From Trichostrongylus colubriformis (Eukaryota > Nematoda > Chromadorea > Rhabditida > Trichostrongylidae): a stretch of 64,000 nt of DNA. The position numbers and the translations under genes were made by a program. The notes under the pieces were generated by a model. That model was not told the DNA's origin. It worked only from the letters and a program-made list of their open reading frames with translations, and did no database searches. Shown here piece by piece: positions 12,884 to 25,738 of this stretch. The stretch lies in the NCBI GenBank assembly GCA_963978905.1, contig OZ022257.1:42418203-42482202 (forward strand). The letters are read 5' to 3'. Each line of letters begins with the position of its first letter. The stretch's first letter is position 1.

Positions 12884-12892
12884 CACCAAAAC

Positions 12893-13127
12893 AGGTATGT
12901 ACCCTTATGCCGAAATTTCGCACTGCGGCATGTCGCAAGCGAAGCAATGCGGACGAGCTGAAGGCTTGTTGTTGGATCCCGAATCGATTACAAGTCAAGT
13001 GCGTATCGCCCTCTAGCATTATCGTGTATCGTTCTAAGACCCAACTACCGCGACGCGCATAGCTCGCACAAACTGCGTTGCACACCGCATGTCTTCGTGC
13101 GAAATCCTGACATAAGGGTACACTTTC
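12893..13127. mobile_element. Mutator-like MITE, about 235 bp
   Basis: The ends are inverted repeats: GTACCCTTATG...ATTTCGCAC on the left (12899-12923) and GTGCGAAATCCTGACATAAG on the right (13098-13121). Flanking CACCAAAAC (12884-12892) and CACTAAAGC (13128-13136) resemble a 9-bp target duplication with two changes. The sequence is about four-fifths identical to the element at 38016-38253 along its whole length. No coding capacity. It is older than the 38016 copy, judging by the degraded duplication. Confidence 0.75.
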
Positions 13128-13136
13128 CACTAAAGC

Positions 13137-13949
13137 CACTGGCGAGAGTTTCAAAAAGCTATGGAAAAGCATTGGATCAGACCATTGGTTGCTGCTTAAT
13201 GGGTGAAGATTCTCACATATGTTTTAATCTGATTGCACTTCAAGAAAAGCGACAACAATATTTCACGGACAATCAAGGAGGCAGGTCATATGGAGGACAC
13301 CAAAGCAGACCCTCTTTCGCACGCATTCCTCATTGACTTAGAAGATTTTATTCGATAGTTTTTCAATCGATGATCAAGAGATTTGAAACATCTCAAGAAT
13401 GTCGTGAAACAACGCCGACGTCTGATGGAAAAGCATAACCCGACAAGTTAGCCATTAGAGCAAAACCTGCCCTAAATGGCAGCAGCTCCTCCCTAACGGC
13501 CATATCGGCGCAGGTCTATATTCACTGCGATAAGTTTTCGTGTATTAATAGAACCGGTAAAATCTATTACAGCAGATACATATATCGATTAATGAGCATA
13601 ATTTAATGAGGGAAAAGGCGTGTCAAGTTCGTCAACAGGGATGAGAGAATTTAAATGGGGCCGGTTTCAAGGTTGGATGACGTTCTTGCAGAGGAAAACC
13701 CTATGCACGTTTTCGCTCGATGATAGCGAAAATTATTGGAACGAGCCGATGATTGCGATGATCAGCATGAAGCATTGAAGTCCCGAGAGTGGAATAAATG
13801 GACGGGTTTTGCCCGAGAGCGTGAGTGGGCGTAATGAAACAGCCGGAAAAGCACATTCACACGATTAACGCTTCTGTGAAACGCTATGCCGAAAAGAAAG
13901 TGCGTAGGCACTAAACGATGGTCTGCATGACTTCATCACTTATGACACT
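13137..13949. other. Intergenic, nothing recognised
   Basis: No frame with support and no clear repeat between the MITE on the left and the TTAA element on the right. Confidence 0.5.
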
Positions 13950-13953
13950 TTAA

Positions 13954-14386
13954 AGGAACCGGAAGGGGTCCGAACAAAGAGGAAGATGCAAAGAAATGAT
14001 TATTTTGTAACGAACATTCAAAGTTATAGGCGATAATCGGTGCAAAAACCCGGATTCAAAAGAGCGGCGCTATGGTGTGTATTCGCATCACATTCGCATC
14101 AGCACCCTGACTTTCCGAGTTGTCCGCTGTAGAGATGTCATTTGTTGTCTCGTAAAGTGTATTTCATCCATTGGTAATGATGTTAGATGAGTGAAACAAC
14201 GCACAGCAACGAACAAGTAAAACAATTGAGTGAAGAATAAGTGAAAGGGTAAAAAAACTGTGATTACAAGAAAAACCTAATAAATTCATTTTCGACGTCT
14301 TGGCAAGGTGCCGTGTGTGCATTGCGGCAACTACAAACCGCCGTCCTCCCATACCGTAAACCAAAATTGCCCTCCTCCCGGTGTCT
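13954..14386 (-). mobile_element. TTAA-flanked MITE, degraded copy
   Basis: This copy starts AGGAACCGGAAGGGGTC and ends with the complement of AGACACCGG-type sequence, the same two ends as the pair at 41198-41658 and 41760-42210. Internal segments such as AACTCGGAAAGTCAG (reverse strand) also match. The left flank is TTAA (13950-13953) and the right flank TCAA, consistent with a TTAA target duplication as used by piggyBac-type transposases. Orientation is given as opposite to the copy at 41198. Confidence 0.7.
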
Positions 14387-15118
14387 TCAAGTTCACAGAG
14401 GAGAGCGGTGTAGTTGAGCTGCATGATCAACAGGGCAGGAGAGCGTTGGGAGGTCTTTTCGACACACCTACCAGTCTGGAAAGGAGTGAGGCTTACACTC
14501 TTCTGCCTCTTCTACCAATAACAAGCCTATTCGACTCGGAGTGAGGCTTACACCCTTCTGCCTCGTCTACCAGTAATAAGCCTACTCGACTCCTCCTCCC
14601 AGTCGGAAAAATGCTTTCAAAAATGAATCGCTGAACTCCGACTTAGCTTCAAAGCTAGAGCCCACCTTTGATATTCATGACGGCAACAGAAACCCTGTAC
14701 TCCACTGAAATTTCAATGACGTTTATCACCCTATGATCACCTTATCGCTCATACAGACAGACAAAATATGTAGTCTGACCACACTATCTGTTAAGCGAAA
14801 GGCGCTTACAAGTCACTGCCTTGAACCTGGACTTCATCAAATTCCATTACGATGTCAAGTAATGAAAAGTTACGGCACAACTACACACATGGTTCGGGGA
14901 TCAAATTACGTATCAATACCTGGGTGGGCTGACATTTCATCCTTTTGAGGTCCGTTAATTAGCACGAGACTCGGATGGAAGGGCAAATACACGACCTGAA
15001 TAGCGACTGCTCCACGCAGCTTATACAAGCCTGCTACTAATGTAAATGTCACTAGATTTGATAATATTTGATTTTTCATAGTTGATGATTTTGCTGCAGC
15101 CTACGAACAACAGTTATT
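14387..15118. other. Intergenic, nothing recognised
   Basis: The stretch contains a short tandem duplication around 14483-14590 in which the words GAGTGAGGCTTACAC and CTTCTGCCTC and CTACCA recur twice about 60 bases apart. No gene is supported. Confidence 0.5.
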
Positions 15119-15304
15119 GTAGGAATGCTGAGTTATGCGCAAAGCTTTCAAGTTTGGGGGGGGGGGGGGAGGACTCGAGCTCACAGCTTCACGCATTCTG
15201 AGTGCTGATCCTTCACTCATCTGGACCCCATGCTCCATTATCAGCCGCTTAATGGTACATTTGCCATAGCTCATAAGTTCAACAGCCATAATTCAGTATC
15301 TTTG
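15119..15304 (-). mobile_element. Degraded tRNA-like repeat related to 11151-11327
   Basis: The left end GGAATGCTGAGTTATGCGCAAAGC matches the head of the element at 11151 (only part quoted), and the right end is an imperfect inverted copy. Read on the minus strand, the interior resembles a tRNA: an A-box-like AGATGAGTGAAGG, then an anticodon-arm-like ACTCAGAATG, then a B-box-like AGCTCGAGTCC, in the right order and spacing. A 14-G run (15156-15169) interrupts one arm. No amino-acid-accepting tRNA fold is intact. Confidence 0.5.
15156..15169 (+). repeat. Poly-G tract (14)
   Basis: Fourteen consecutive G on the plus strand, inside the tRNA-like repeat. Confidence 0.9.
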
Positions 15305-17042
15305 CAACCGAAATCCTTGTGGAAAAGGAAGTGGAAAAGAGGAGATGTAGAGGAGAAACATTTGTAAACGAATTAAGAGGACTGCACCCTTCATAGTTTA
15401 CCTTTCAGGTAAAGTTAGCTACATGGATGAGCCTACATAATTCCAGAATCGAATGCATGGGAGAAAGATAGGATGCGCAGGTGTACATCGATCACGTGAA
15501 GGAATCACTGTGTGAGTCTAATGGGGGCGTTCTCAACTCCAGCTTCTACCAAATAAATTAGATGGACATTGAAGCTCCTCTTGTAGCTGAATGAAAATTG
15601 GCATTTTTCAATAAAACCTTATCCTAAAATCCATGCCCGTTCCATTTCGACTTGCCTTGACCTCTCCATGTTGTTGGGACCGGGTTATGAATATTTGTGG
15701 CAAGGACCACCCATCTGAAACACGCTCCGCCCAATGTGATGGGATATTCCTTACTTCTCTTGCAAGCTCTTTAATCAACCTGAGCAGCTTTTCCCGACAC
15801 CCAATCCGTTTCGCAACCAGACAGAGAATTCTGCGCTTCAGCACCAAACGTTTCATTGCACTCTCCGCCCACAGAGGGTGGAATCTGCACAGCATATGCG
15901 TGCCATATACATTTCAACTCATTCCTACGAAAACTTGACGAGACCTGGATTTTTCTGATTCGCTGATTCGCGATTTTCTCCGAAAACGAGAAAGTGAGTA
16001 GTCACTAGAAAAGCCAATTAGCAAGAGTTGTATGCGCCATGAAAGTCTAAAATTTGCTGAACCGGTTTAAAATAGGTCCAGCGCCTTGCCTAGGGATGAA
16101 TCTACCAAGACTAGTGTTTCAAGCTCACAGATCGTGTGATGATAATGGGTATTGAGGGGTAGAGTGTAGTGCCTTCCCTTCCCGGGCACGGATGGCTAAG
16201 TAGTTGATAGTGAGCTGAGGTAAGGAACGAAAGATGAAAGATCAGTCCAGGAATCAGAGCGGCATTCTCAGAAGTATGTACATTGCGCAGTTGCGAATGA
16301 CCTATCAGCTTTTCAGCGAAAGCTATTTAAGTGTTTATTTGAAGACAATACGGCACTGTGGTTGGTCCACCTATCGAGGTGCCTGTTTTTCAATCCAACT
16401 TTCCATTTCAGAGAAACTTGGTTCTCATGATAAATTATCCCGAGGCGTCTCGTTATGAGAAAAACATCATCCTTTTTGATTGAAAATCCTGGAGTGCTTT
16501 CCGTCCTAAGTAATGGAGTGAACCGCTGGATGCTCCATGCATTCGGTTTCCATACAAAGTTGTGAAAGGATATGAAGCGCCACCAACTTAAGCCACGGAT
16601 TTTAAGATCACATCATGTTTGTTTTCTGCTGTTACCCCTCCAGACAGACTGCCATATGTCGAAAAGCCATTCTGCTAAAGGAAGATTTTCCACTTCTTTG
16701 ACATAACAGTATTTGAGTAGACGAAGCATCGGCCCACTGAATTCTTTTCGATCACTAATCCTCCTATTATAAAAAGCACTTCTTGCTGAATCGCCCCATA
16801 AACTATCCCAACTAATGCAGGGGGTTCTGCATTTGTTACAGGTCTGCAGACCTTCTTGATTACATTCGCAATATAAAAGTTAGATACGGTAGGTTCGGTT
16901 GAAATAAACCATCTCTACTATTCAAAACTTATTCTGGAGCCTGAATTCCGAAGCTACTTGGAAATATCGTTCGGATACTTTTATCACTTGGTTTAGTAAT
17001 TGGTTTCGATGGTTTCGGGTGATCATATTTGGTGATAGGTGA
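15305..17042. other. Intergenic, no gene recognised
   Basis: Opposite-strand frames of 95-101 codons at 15608-15938 overlap almost completely and show no known motif. The rest is spacer. Confidence 0.45.
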
Positions 17043-17051
17043 TTGTTTCGG

Positions 17052-17287
17052 GGGTGTGTGCAGATATGACAGCGAGTCGCGTGGCAGCACCCGCGGCGCT
17101 GCTCGCCGCGGGTGCGAGTGCCAGTGGCAGGGCATGGCAGCCTTCAAGCGAGGCAGTGTGGCATGGGTGGAAGCGCAGAGGTGACGCAGTCACGCTCTGC
17201 CGGGCACAAGAGTAATCGCAAAGTCGTACAGGTGGCGCTGCGAGTGAAACGCCGCGAAGCGATTCGCTGTCATATCTGCACACATCC
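17052..17287. mobile_element. GC-rich Mutator-like MITE with perfect 9-bp target duplication
   Basis: Terminal inverted repeats begin GGGTGTGTGCAGATATGACA on the left and GGATGTGTGCAGATATGACA (reverse complement) on the right, about 30 bp long with three differences. TTGTTTCGG occurs immediately outside both ends (17043-17051 and 17288-17296), a perfect 9-bp duplication typical of Mutator-like transposases. The element is 236 bp and much richer in G+C than its surroundings. Near its left third lies a perfect palindrome (CACCCGCGGCG ... CGCCGCGGGTG). No coding capacity. Confidence 0.88.
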
Positions 17288-17296
17288 TTGTTTCGG

Positions 17297-20200
17297 TCAG
17301 TTCATGTCTCGACAGATGTGCTATTCATTATTTCACCGCAGCGGGAGTTATTTTTTAAGGGTTCAGCATGTGATAAAATTACCATATCTACAGACTACTT
17401 TCAAGACGAGAAAATTTCCTCTGACTGATGTTTGACAGCCTTGGCCAGTGTTGACTGAGTAGCCCCTTGGAGTAATGATCTGTGGTAATTTTGACCAAAG
17501 AACAAAAGTTCTTTTACAGGGTGTGTTAAAAACCTTAAATCTATGGACAACTGTGTACCCTTAGGGCTTATTAGATATCAGAATTATTCACAAGACCACA
17601 AAGGAAATCCACAAAGGTAATTGGTTTTAGAATGAGGAGGACTCCGTATTTCAGACTCTCGCTCTTTCTGAAGAGCCAAGATTAAACAAAAATAGAATAT
17701 CGGTACAAGAAACAGCAACAGAACGTCGTTGAATAGAGATAGCCTATCTAACCACACGTACTGAGACAGTCATGATATCTAAGACGGACGAGGACAGTCC
17801 GTCCTTAATAGGCCTAAAAAGGGTAACTGCTGGTGCTGGTGAACTCTCGAAGTTAACAGTACACATTTAGAAAGACTGATATAAGAACAAAGAAAAAGGA
17901 ATGTGCTATGAAAATCGAAGAAGGCATCGCTGTACCCAATTTTACCACGGTCTCACCCTTCATTTCATCCTTGGAAGCATTTCATGGCATCCATTATGTA
18001 CAGTATGGAAAAAGTGGGAATTTGGTCGTTCCCATTACAGTATCTTAGTACTTTGATTTTCCGCGCCATGGGTAAAAAAATAATCTCAGTGTGGTCGTCG
18101 TAGAAATAAAAACGAAGGTCAGTACCCTAATCCGGCGAAAGCGACGTGGGAAAGAAGGGTAAATAATATAGAATGGATGCAAGAGCCTTCAGGCTCGCAG
18201 GAGGATAGTTAGGATCGCCGTATCATTCGTATGGTCTTTATGAACTATTTTTACGAACGGAAACACACAGAGGTGCTTTGAGACTGTCAATAGAACCGTT
18301 GTCGAGGACATGGTGGAAGTGACTCACTGTGCATAGACCATAGAGAAGTGGGGAAAGGAAATTGAGAGCAAAATCAGTAAGGATAAAAGTTCACAAATCG
18401 AAACTGTTAGCAGAAGCACCGTAATCATCGAGCGACACTGAACTGAAATCAAGCGTCAAATAAAATGTACCGTCCTCTGTGGACAGTGGTTAATCTTTTA
18501 AGTGCCCCGTGCTCATAAAAAAAACTGAAGTGGTCATCGATTCAGGCCTGGTTGTGGACCACTCTCTTCATAGGATTTTTTGGAAAGTTTCAGGGGCAAA
18601 AATTCATGGTTTGTAGTTCTATCATTCGCTACTACAGTTTCTTCTGAATTTGAAAGATAGAGTAAAATGTTGAGAGCAGTATGACGGTCGACCGTCTCTG
18701 CGGAGGAGGAAATGTTGAGCGATTTATCGGAGGCTGACTCCACCATAAGCGAAACGATGTATGATAGGCTTAGACTTACACGAACACTGTTGATCGAAAG
18801 GCAGCAAGCCCACAAAGCTTGGATTGGCCACTTCTGGTACTCTTGACGATTTCTTAAATCAGCAGTTTATGTCGAATGCCTGCCTGTTAGTCCCGGATCC
18901 TAATCATTTGTTCATCTAGCTTAAAGTGTTTTCAAGGACTATGCTATGAATCCTTGAGAAAACTCGATCTTATTCAATGGCTTCAGAAGCGCACGAGCAA
19001 GAAACATTTGGGCATGCAGATGGTTTGAGAACTGAGCAAGGTCAAGTTGATCGCTATGGCCAAGACCTGGCTCTCTCCACTTTTTTAATTCGCACGACTC
19101 TTGACGAAAAAATGTTTCTAGAAGAAATGTGATGTATTTGTTCGCTCATACTTCCCATATACTTTTCAGATTTCTCGATCGTCGCCCCTTAATGCTGGCT
19201 GAGGCTCACATCGAAGTGAAACGAGTTGTTCAAAGGTAGAAGTTCTCAAAGGGGCGGTGTTGAGATCTGCAAAGTTGAATAACCTTTGCAGAATCATTAT
19301 ATGCTTATGAAACGATCTGTACTCATCTGATATCCATCTACAAAAACTCGTTGTGTTAATATACTTGGGAAACAACGACTATGGCCATAAAAAGGCAACC
19401 CAGATATCAAAGCTTTTATGCGCTGGTACAGGGCAGACGAGGGTTCGGATGCTGTAAGACCTTCGATCTGATGATTCTTAGCTGAAGTCAACTGAGCTCA
19501 GCAAAATTGTCAAGGCCGCATTCATGCTCTGCGATGCAGGCGAGGGGCGTGGCCTCTTGTTTATGCATTTCCGCCTATGCCCCCCTGCCTCGTCACTTGC
19601 ATCGTCTTTGCACCTCACCCATGCCACGCTGCTTCGCTGCATGTGAACGCAGCCACGCAATTCCGGCGCTGGATATCAAAGCGACTTAAGGCGATAGGTT
19701 GCTATTCTGAAGAACACGAGTATTTCTGCTGCAGGATAGCGCTGACGGGATCGAATTCACAAGGAGTCTTCGTGGTAACAGTGGTCGCCATCAGCAATCA
19801 ACTTGATTGAAGGACAAGTCATGAGCCTTACACCAAGAGGAATCAGCATTCTTTGTAGTATTTGCGTTGGCCTCGGGCTAGAGAGGCGCGGCCACTGCCT
19901 CCTCATGAGACCAGACCGAGTGTGACAGCCCAGACGCATATCTTGATAGCCGTTAAAGCTAGTAATTTGAAAAATTCAAAAAAAAAACAAGACTGAGTGG
20001 GAATGAACGCTAAAAATGGTGCATGTGAGTGGTAATGTTCATGTAGGATTGGGCAGTATCAAGGATGAAATGAAAGATGTCAATAGGTCGCGAATTTCCA
20101 CTTTATCCAATTTCTATTTCCATTTCAAATTCCCACTTGCTTTGCTACATATTAGCTCTACAGTGACAAAAAAAGCGCACAGAGAAATTCTACAGAAGGA

Positions 20201-23200
20201 AAGTAGAGGAATGCTTCGAATGCTATCAATTTGCCAATGAATTTTGATACCAAACAGCTGATGATGCTGCTTAGACTTCATTTGGAAAATTGATGAATGA
20301 ATCTAAGCTTTCCGACAAATGCAAATTCACTGGATAAACCGAAGTGGTTGTTTTAGCACTATGAGTAGCAGCAGTATGAAAAAGTGTTGTGTTGACCATT
20401 GATTTTAGAAAAAGATTATTTTGACTGTTTCTTTTGAAGAGTTTCCCACAGGAACTCAAATGAAAAATCACTTACGAAACGTCTTAGCATATTCATGTTC
20501 ATGACAAAAGTGTTCAGTTTTTCATTTTCAATGCTTGATTGAATCTCTCTGAAAACCCGATTCAACGTGACGCACAAAGGATTTGGAACAATCATTCCAA
20601 AGGTTTGATGACAGAAAAAAATTCGTAAATTCGCCACGAAATGGAAACCTGTCATTCAGATTCCACATATTTGCCATCTCACTGTTGTTAACAATGACTC
20701 ACATGCATGTGATAAATTTTTTTGAAACACAAAAACAGGTCGAGATTCCGCTCTGTGGCATGTCAAACATTCAATAACTTTCAATAAAAAGTGATCAAAG
20801 GTGATAAGGACGCTTTCACCGAATTTTTAGATCGCCGCCAGCATACGCTTCGTTTTCTGAAAAATCGGGACAACTGCAGTGCGCTTCAGAAAACTTCAAC
20901 TGGGTTAGATCACGCACGCGAGCAGGCGGTAGCACCATTAAGGGTGCGGTCAATCCACAACGGAACAGTCAAATCACTTGCAGCATAGGCGATGCAAATC
21001 GCTTTGCGCGCTCAGTCAAATCGAGTGTCCTGACGGCCACTCTAGATAAATAAGGCATTGTCAACGTATTATGTTTTAACATTGGAAACTTGCATAGTAA
21101 CGATGAGAATGAAAATCAGGTGAAAAACAAGTATTCTTCCAGGAAGATATTGTAGGTAGAACAGTAGGTGTGCTTTTAAGGAAGGAATTCCTCGCTTCAA
21201 AAGGCTTCCTCAGCTAGATGCTGATCTAGAACTCGAAATGAAAAGTGTTCAGAAGTAGAGACTAGGAAAGATACTCGTTACCGAGCCCAAGGAGTACTCT
21301 TAGCAGATTGCCTTGATTTCATGCATTGTGGCACTTTCTATATTACATTCCGAAAACCAAAACAAATAAGCGGAATTAGTGAAATTAAATATAGTTTGCG
21401 GAATAATTTTTGTGACAAATTCACCTTGATTTTCTGAAAGCGTTCAGAATCTTCTGTTGATGAAAGGTGAAGAGACGGCGCAATTTAGAAGCTTTTTTGG
21501 ACTATTTCATTTTTTACCCCTGGGACAAAAATGATGAATTTCTGAAAGGCTTTGCTTGCCTCTCTCTCATGAGTGTCACTTGGGCTCCTACGTATATAAA
21601 CGACGAGGCTATAGGAATCATGTCTACAATGAGGCGACTTCAAATACAAAATTTTTATGTATACTTCACTTCACTTCGAATATTCAATTCATCAAGTACT
21701 TACAGTTTTTAACCCGATTTTCTGGCGATTAAAAAATGATTTTTCCCGATTTATTCACTGGTGAAGCGTTGAGTATATCTCAATATATCGTATATTAAAA
21801 TATAAATAACGAAACTGTTTCTCTGAAGGCTGAATTTTTTTTCGAAGCAAATAAAAATAAGAAATAGTGTTGCAAAAATTTTCTCACAACCTAACAAATA
21901 CAAATCGAATGGTAGAGGCTTTACATGAGCATGCCAGATTTTTTCGTTGATTTTCAGATGGACTAATTTGAAAACTGCACCTTAACTTGTTACCCATCCG
22001 ATAAGAACTCCAATTGTGGTTAGATTTCGTTGATTTCGCTATAGTTCTGCTATCACTTGTTTGTTCGACATTTATAGCGCATCGTAAAAACTGATTTTCG
22101 TTTTCTTTGTTGTTGCTAAAAGCCACAGGTGATAAACGCATTTATGGCTTGACAGCAGTTGTCCTATCAAAATGTATTGTTTTGGTGCTGTGACTTTACT
22201 ATTTTACTGTCGTCCAAAAGAAAAAAGGGGCTGGGAACCTCATTTCCATTCTTGCCGGGGCTAAATACACTTTGAACCCTTCGTTCGGACTTCATTCGAG
22301 CCGATACCACATCTACCAAAAAGAACAACTTAAAAGGCAGATTAAAGCTTCAGTCTATTCGAATTCTAGTTTATTTCGCATGATAGTTACATGCATGCGC
22401 GCACTCGCAAGGTTCACTCAACCTCGAATGCTTTACGCTTTATTACTTGACGAACGATTTATGACTTTGAATCTATGTAATTCTTGGAAAGTACAATTAT
22501 TAATTATTTAAGTGAATGCTTGCTACATGAATGCTGATATGTAATAATTATAACCCAACATTAATTGAATAATAGTGCATCGTACATTACAATAGCAACA
22601 CTCTATAAATAGTGTAACATGGTAAAAAAATCATGCAATAAATTATAAATAGTAGCATTATAAAGTAATAAGAAACAGTGTGATCATAGGTGAAATGTAA
22701 GCTGGTTGCAAAAAATTATATTATGTCACCTATATCATACATTTTCAAAACCTTTGATAGAGTACCTGTTTACAGCATGTTTAAGCACAATAAAAATGAA
22801 TAAATAAAATTTGTTCTCAATAGAGTTGTAACGAGTCTTGAATAAAAAACAGTCAAAAATATTTGATTTAAGCAGTGCTCATACTGAAATACATAGGTAT
22901 TAGTCGTATTTAGACGCGTTTTAATGAAAATGAAAAGCCGCACGGCCTCAGTTTTACGATTCGAGGAGTCTTCACAGAAATTTGCCAGACAACTTGTGTT
23001 CCGCCTAGAAACTGAAGAGAAAAAGCTCTCACAACCATTCTTCCGAACACTTCTAGTTCTCTCGTGTTTTTTTTTCAGACCACTTTTCCAGCTGTTCAGA
23101 TGTAGTCCTGTTGTCCACCGCCCGAGTGCAGTTAATTCAAAGGAAAAAAAAGGGAGCCGTCATTATCATTTACGAAACGGCTTCCAACTGCCCAGAATGA

Positions 23201-23752
23201 CAAATTATTGCCGTAAAATTGAAGAAAGCTGCTATTTGACGGCATTGCTGCGGGTCAAACATACCACGTGTAATTTCCCCATTATTTCGATAAAATAGGT
23301 TAACAGATAGTTGTCCTTCTTAATAGCATGGTTACATGAAATGGTGGAATAGTGGTTGGCGGGAGGCAGGGTCAGTATGGGCCCAGAAATTCTGAATGGT
23401 ATCGTATTTCGACACCCAAGCTTTCGGGGAAATTTTAGACGGACTGGACCGTCGAAACGATCTCAAAAAAAAAAAAGACGTTAGGGGATAACAAAGTCAC
23501 GCCTAATAATAGATAGCAATGCTATGATTATCGATCCACGACTTTCTTCGGGAAAATGTTGAACGGGTGGACTCAGATGTATCGATCGCATAAGGAAGGC
23601 CCGGATGTTCCAAAAATGAATTCTCCGTTGCACCGAACTAGGCCCTGATTACAGGAGCTACATTTTGTATGTACGATCGCAGAATCAACCTCGTATGACG
23701 TACCACGCCTTCTTTAATCATACCAGGTACGACTAGACAGGCAAAGATAACC
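17297..23752. other. 6.4-kb intergenic stretch without a supported gene
   Basis: Scattered frames of 60-125 codons occur, but none has a recognisable domain, and start/splice context is poor. 21.3-22.9 kb is markedly A+T-rich. A minus-strand frame at 18534-18815 and a plus-strand frame at 22924-23298 are the longest; neither is convincing. No large inverted repeat was found. Confidence 0.4.
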
Positions 23753-23818
23753 TTGCGCCATGCACTCGACATTCATTCGCGATTGTTGGATCTCGAATAT
23801 GTGGAGGGCATGGCGCAA
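23753..23818 (+). ncRNA. Candidate miRNA-precursor-like hairpin
   Basis: The 66-base stretch folds into one stem: TTGCGCCATGC pairs exactly with GCATGGCGCAA, and after one mismatch the inner parts CTC/GAG, ACAT/ATGT, ATTCG/CGAAT and GA/TC also pair, leaving three mismatches, a 2-base bulge and an 8-base loop (TTGTTGGA). About 25 pairs over a 30-base arm is the shape of an animal miRNA precursor. The strand is a choice, since both strands fold. It could instead be a tiny foldback element. No known miRNA seed was recognised. Confidence 0.35.
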
Positions 23819-24214
23819 AAGCGCCATAGCAGCTAATTCCAATTCTTTGCAGCATTCTCATCATAGCATGGGAAATATACAGATTCGAGAAACGATTCAG
23901 CTGTTTAGAAGAACGGGTTGATCAGCAAGTAATCGCCAGAAAGGATCGCGCATTACAGGAAGCGAGACCTTAGATCTCCGGCAAAGATCTCGCTCGCTGC
24001 TTGATGGTTGTCGCGAGACAGAATTACGACATTCCTGGGATTTCACTCGTATTTTAATTGATAAACACTAAATGAATATATTTTATTTTCTGGTATCTCG
24101 AGACAAAGTCATGAATTGTGCACTCCTTCTCACAGCACGAATAATCTTTCACCACCAGAAAAATTCGAAATCATTCCGTTTTACGGAGGTGTACAGGGAC
24201 AGAAGGCAGTGCTA

Positions 24215-24305
24215 TCACTCACATAGGCCAGGAATTGAATCCTGGACCAAACACCACACAGCGTCCAGCAAGATACCATTTCATCACGGTTGCCGAATTG
24301 GTACC
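24215..24305 (-). mobile_element. tRNA-derived SINE fragment
   Basis: On the minus strand the segment reads as a decayed tRNA: an A-box-like TGATGAAATGGTATC, and about 40 bases further a T-arm-like stem-loop CCAGG-ATTCAAT-TCCTGG with a B-box-like GGATTCAATTCC. The stem is intact but the rest of the cloverleaf is not, so a working tRNA is unlikely. No clear flanking duplication or A tail was found. Confidence 0.4.
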
Positions 24306-25738
24306 ACGGTCGCTGGTAGGATAAGAGTCTCATTTGTACGCCGGCTGGCCAACCCAATCCCCTATTGGTCTAGTCCATTTGAAGGCAGTGACAGAGATAA
24401 TTCGGGCCGAATGTGAAAAGATTACTGAATGTGGAAGCCGAGGTGCTCAGTACTATGAATGTAAAGAGAACGGAATGAAACGGTTAAAAACCAGAGAAAT
24501 AATGTTCAGCTCCCGCCCTTGATTCTCAAAAGAAGTGAAAAAGGACGGTTGTGACGAAAGTGAGGCCTCCTTCAAAGGTCAGAGACACTCCTCTCAAAGG
24601 CATTCTCACTCCCAGACCCGTAGCCATTATTTGGGTTACTTACATCAATAATTCTTATTACCCACATTACCCGAATCACTGACTTTATTTGCTACTACAA
24701 TTTGGGGTGAAAGATAAGTGCTGGCACACTCCAGACGAATGGGCCATCGCATTGCTTCGCATTTTATCATTCTACTATAAGAAACTATTGAGTTTGCTAC
24801 TATGACTGCAGTGAAACTGTTCGACATAGACCTATCACACCCACTCAGAATCAGAAGAAATGCCTACTTTTAGCCCAATCAAAGGCTTTCAGTCCAATTA
24901 AAGTTTTGCACATTCCTAAACTCAGGGTTGTGAGCACAGAGTTTTGACAAGATCCTTATGATGCAGATAACGAAAAACAAGAAAACGTGTATTCAGCGAC
25001 ATCAGCCGACTGTTTCAATGGATCCACAGGAGGGAGCGGAAATACTCGGTGCAGAAATGAAAAATCATTTTCGAATCATTGCAATAATGGCGATGAAATG
25101 GTGGAATGAGAGAGAAAAGCGACAAAGGCTGGGAGGATCTGGCGCCGAGCGATTTAGCGCCACAGATAAGCGCGCCTGTAGTGGACGGGAACAACGATCT
25201 CGACCGTTTGTCCGGCATCGGCACTTCTTCACATAGCCGACGCTAAAGCGCGGCTAATGATCAGAGAAAGCATTTGGTCCACCCAGGGGGCCATATATTC
25301 TCACGATAAAAGACGCACAGGAGGGAGCTGTCGTGCAGCAGCCGCCAGTTTCTTTGCCGTCTGACCTGCCGCTAGCAGGCAACTGTGACCAGGTAGACAG
25401 TCAGTGCCGTAAATGCGGCACGGGCTATGATGTGCGGAAGGAAACCAGCATTCATTACAACTCGGAAAAGCGCAATAATGTGCTCGTCCAAGAATCAGAC
25501 GCTTTTTCAAAGGCACGGCCAGGGGTAGGCAGAAAATGAAAATTGGGAAGATGTACAAAGAAGTTTATACATAGAAACATGGCGTCTATACTTTTCAGCC
25601 ACCCTGTAGTCTACTTGAATGAACATTCAAAGGAATCGTCCTCCTTCAGAAATGAAATTTTCTGTTGACCATAAATTGATGTTGTATTTGCCTAATAATG
25701 TCCGCATGCAATGTTTCAGCGAAAAAAATGTGAATACT
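24306..25738. other. Intergenic, no gene recognised
   Basis: Small overlapping frames only. Around 25140-25250 there are GC-rich short inverted words (GGCGC...GCGCC and GCCGAGCG/CGCGGC) suggesting another decayed foldback repeat, but I could not set its ends. Confidence 0.45.
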
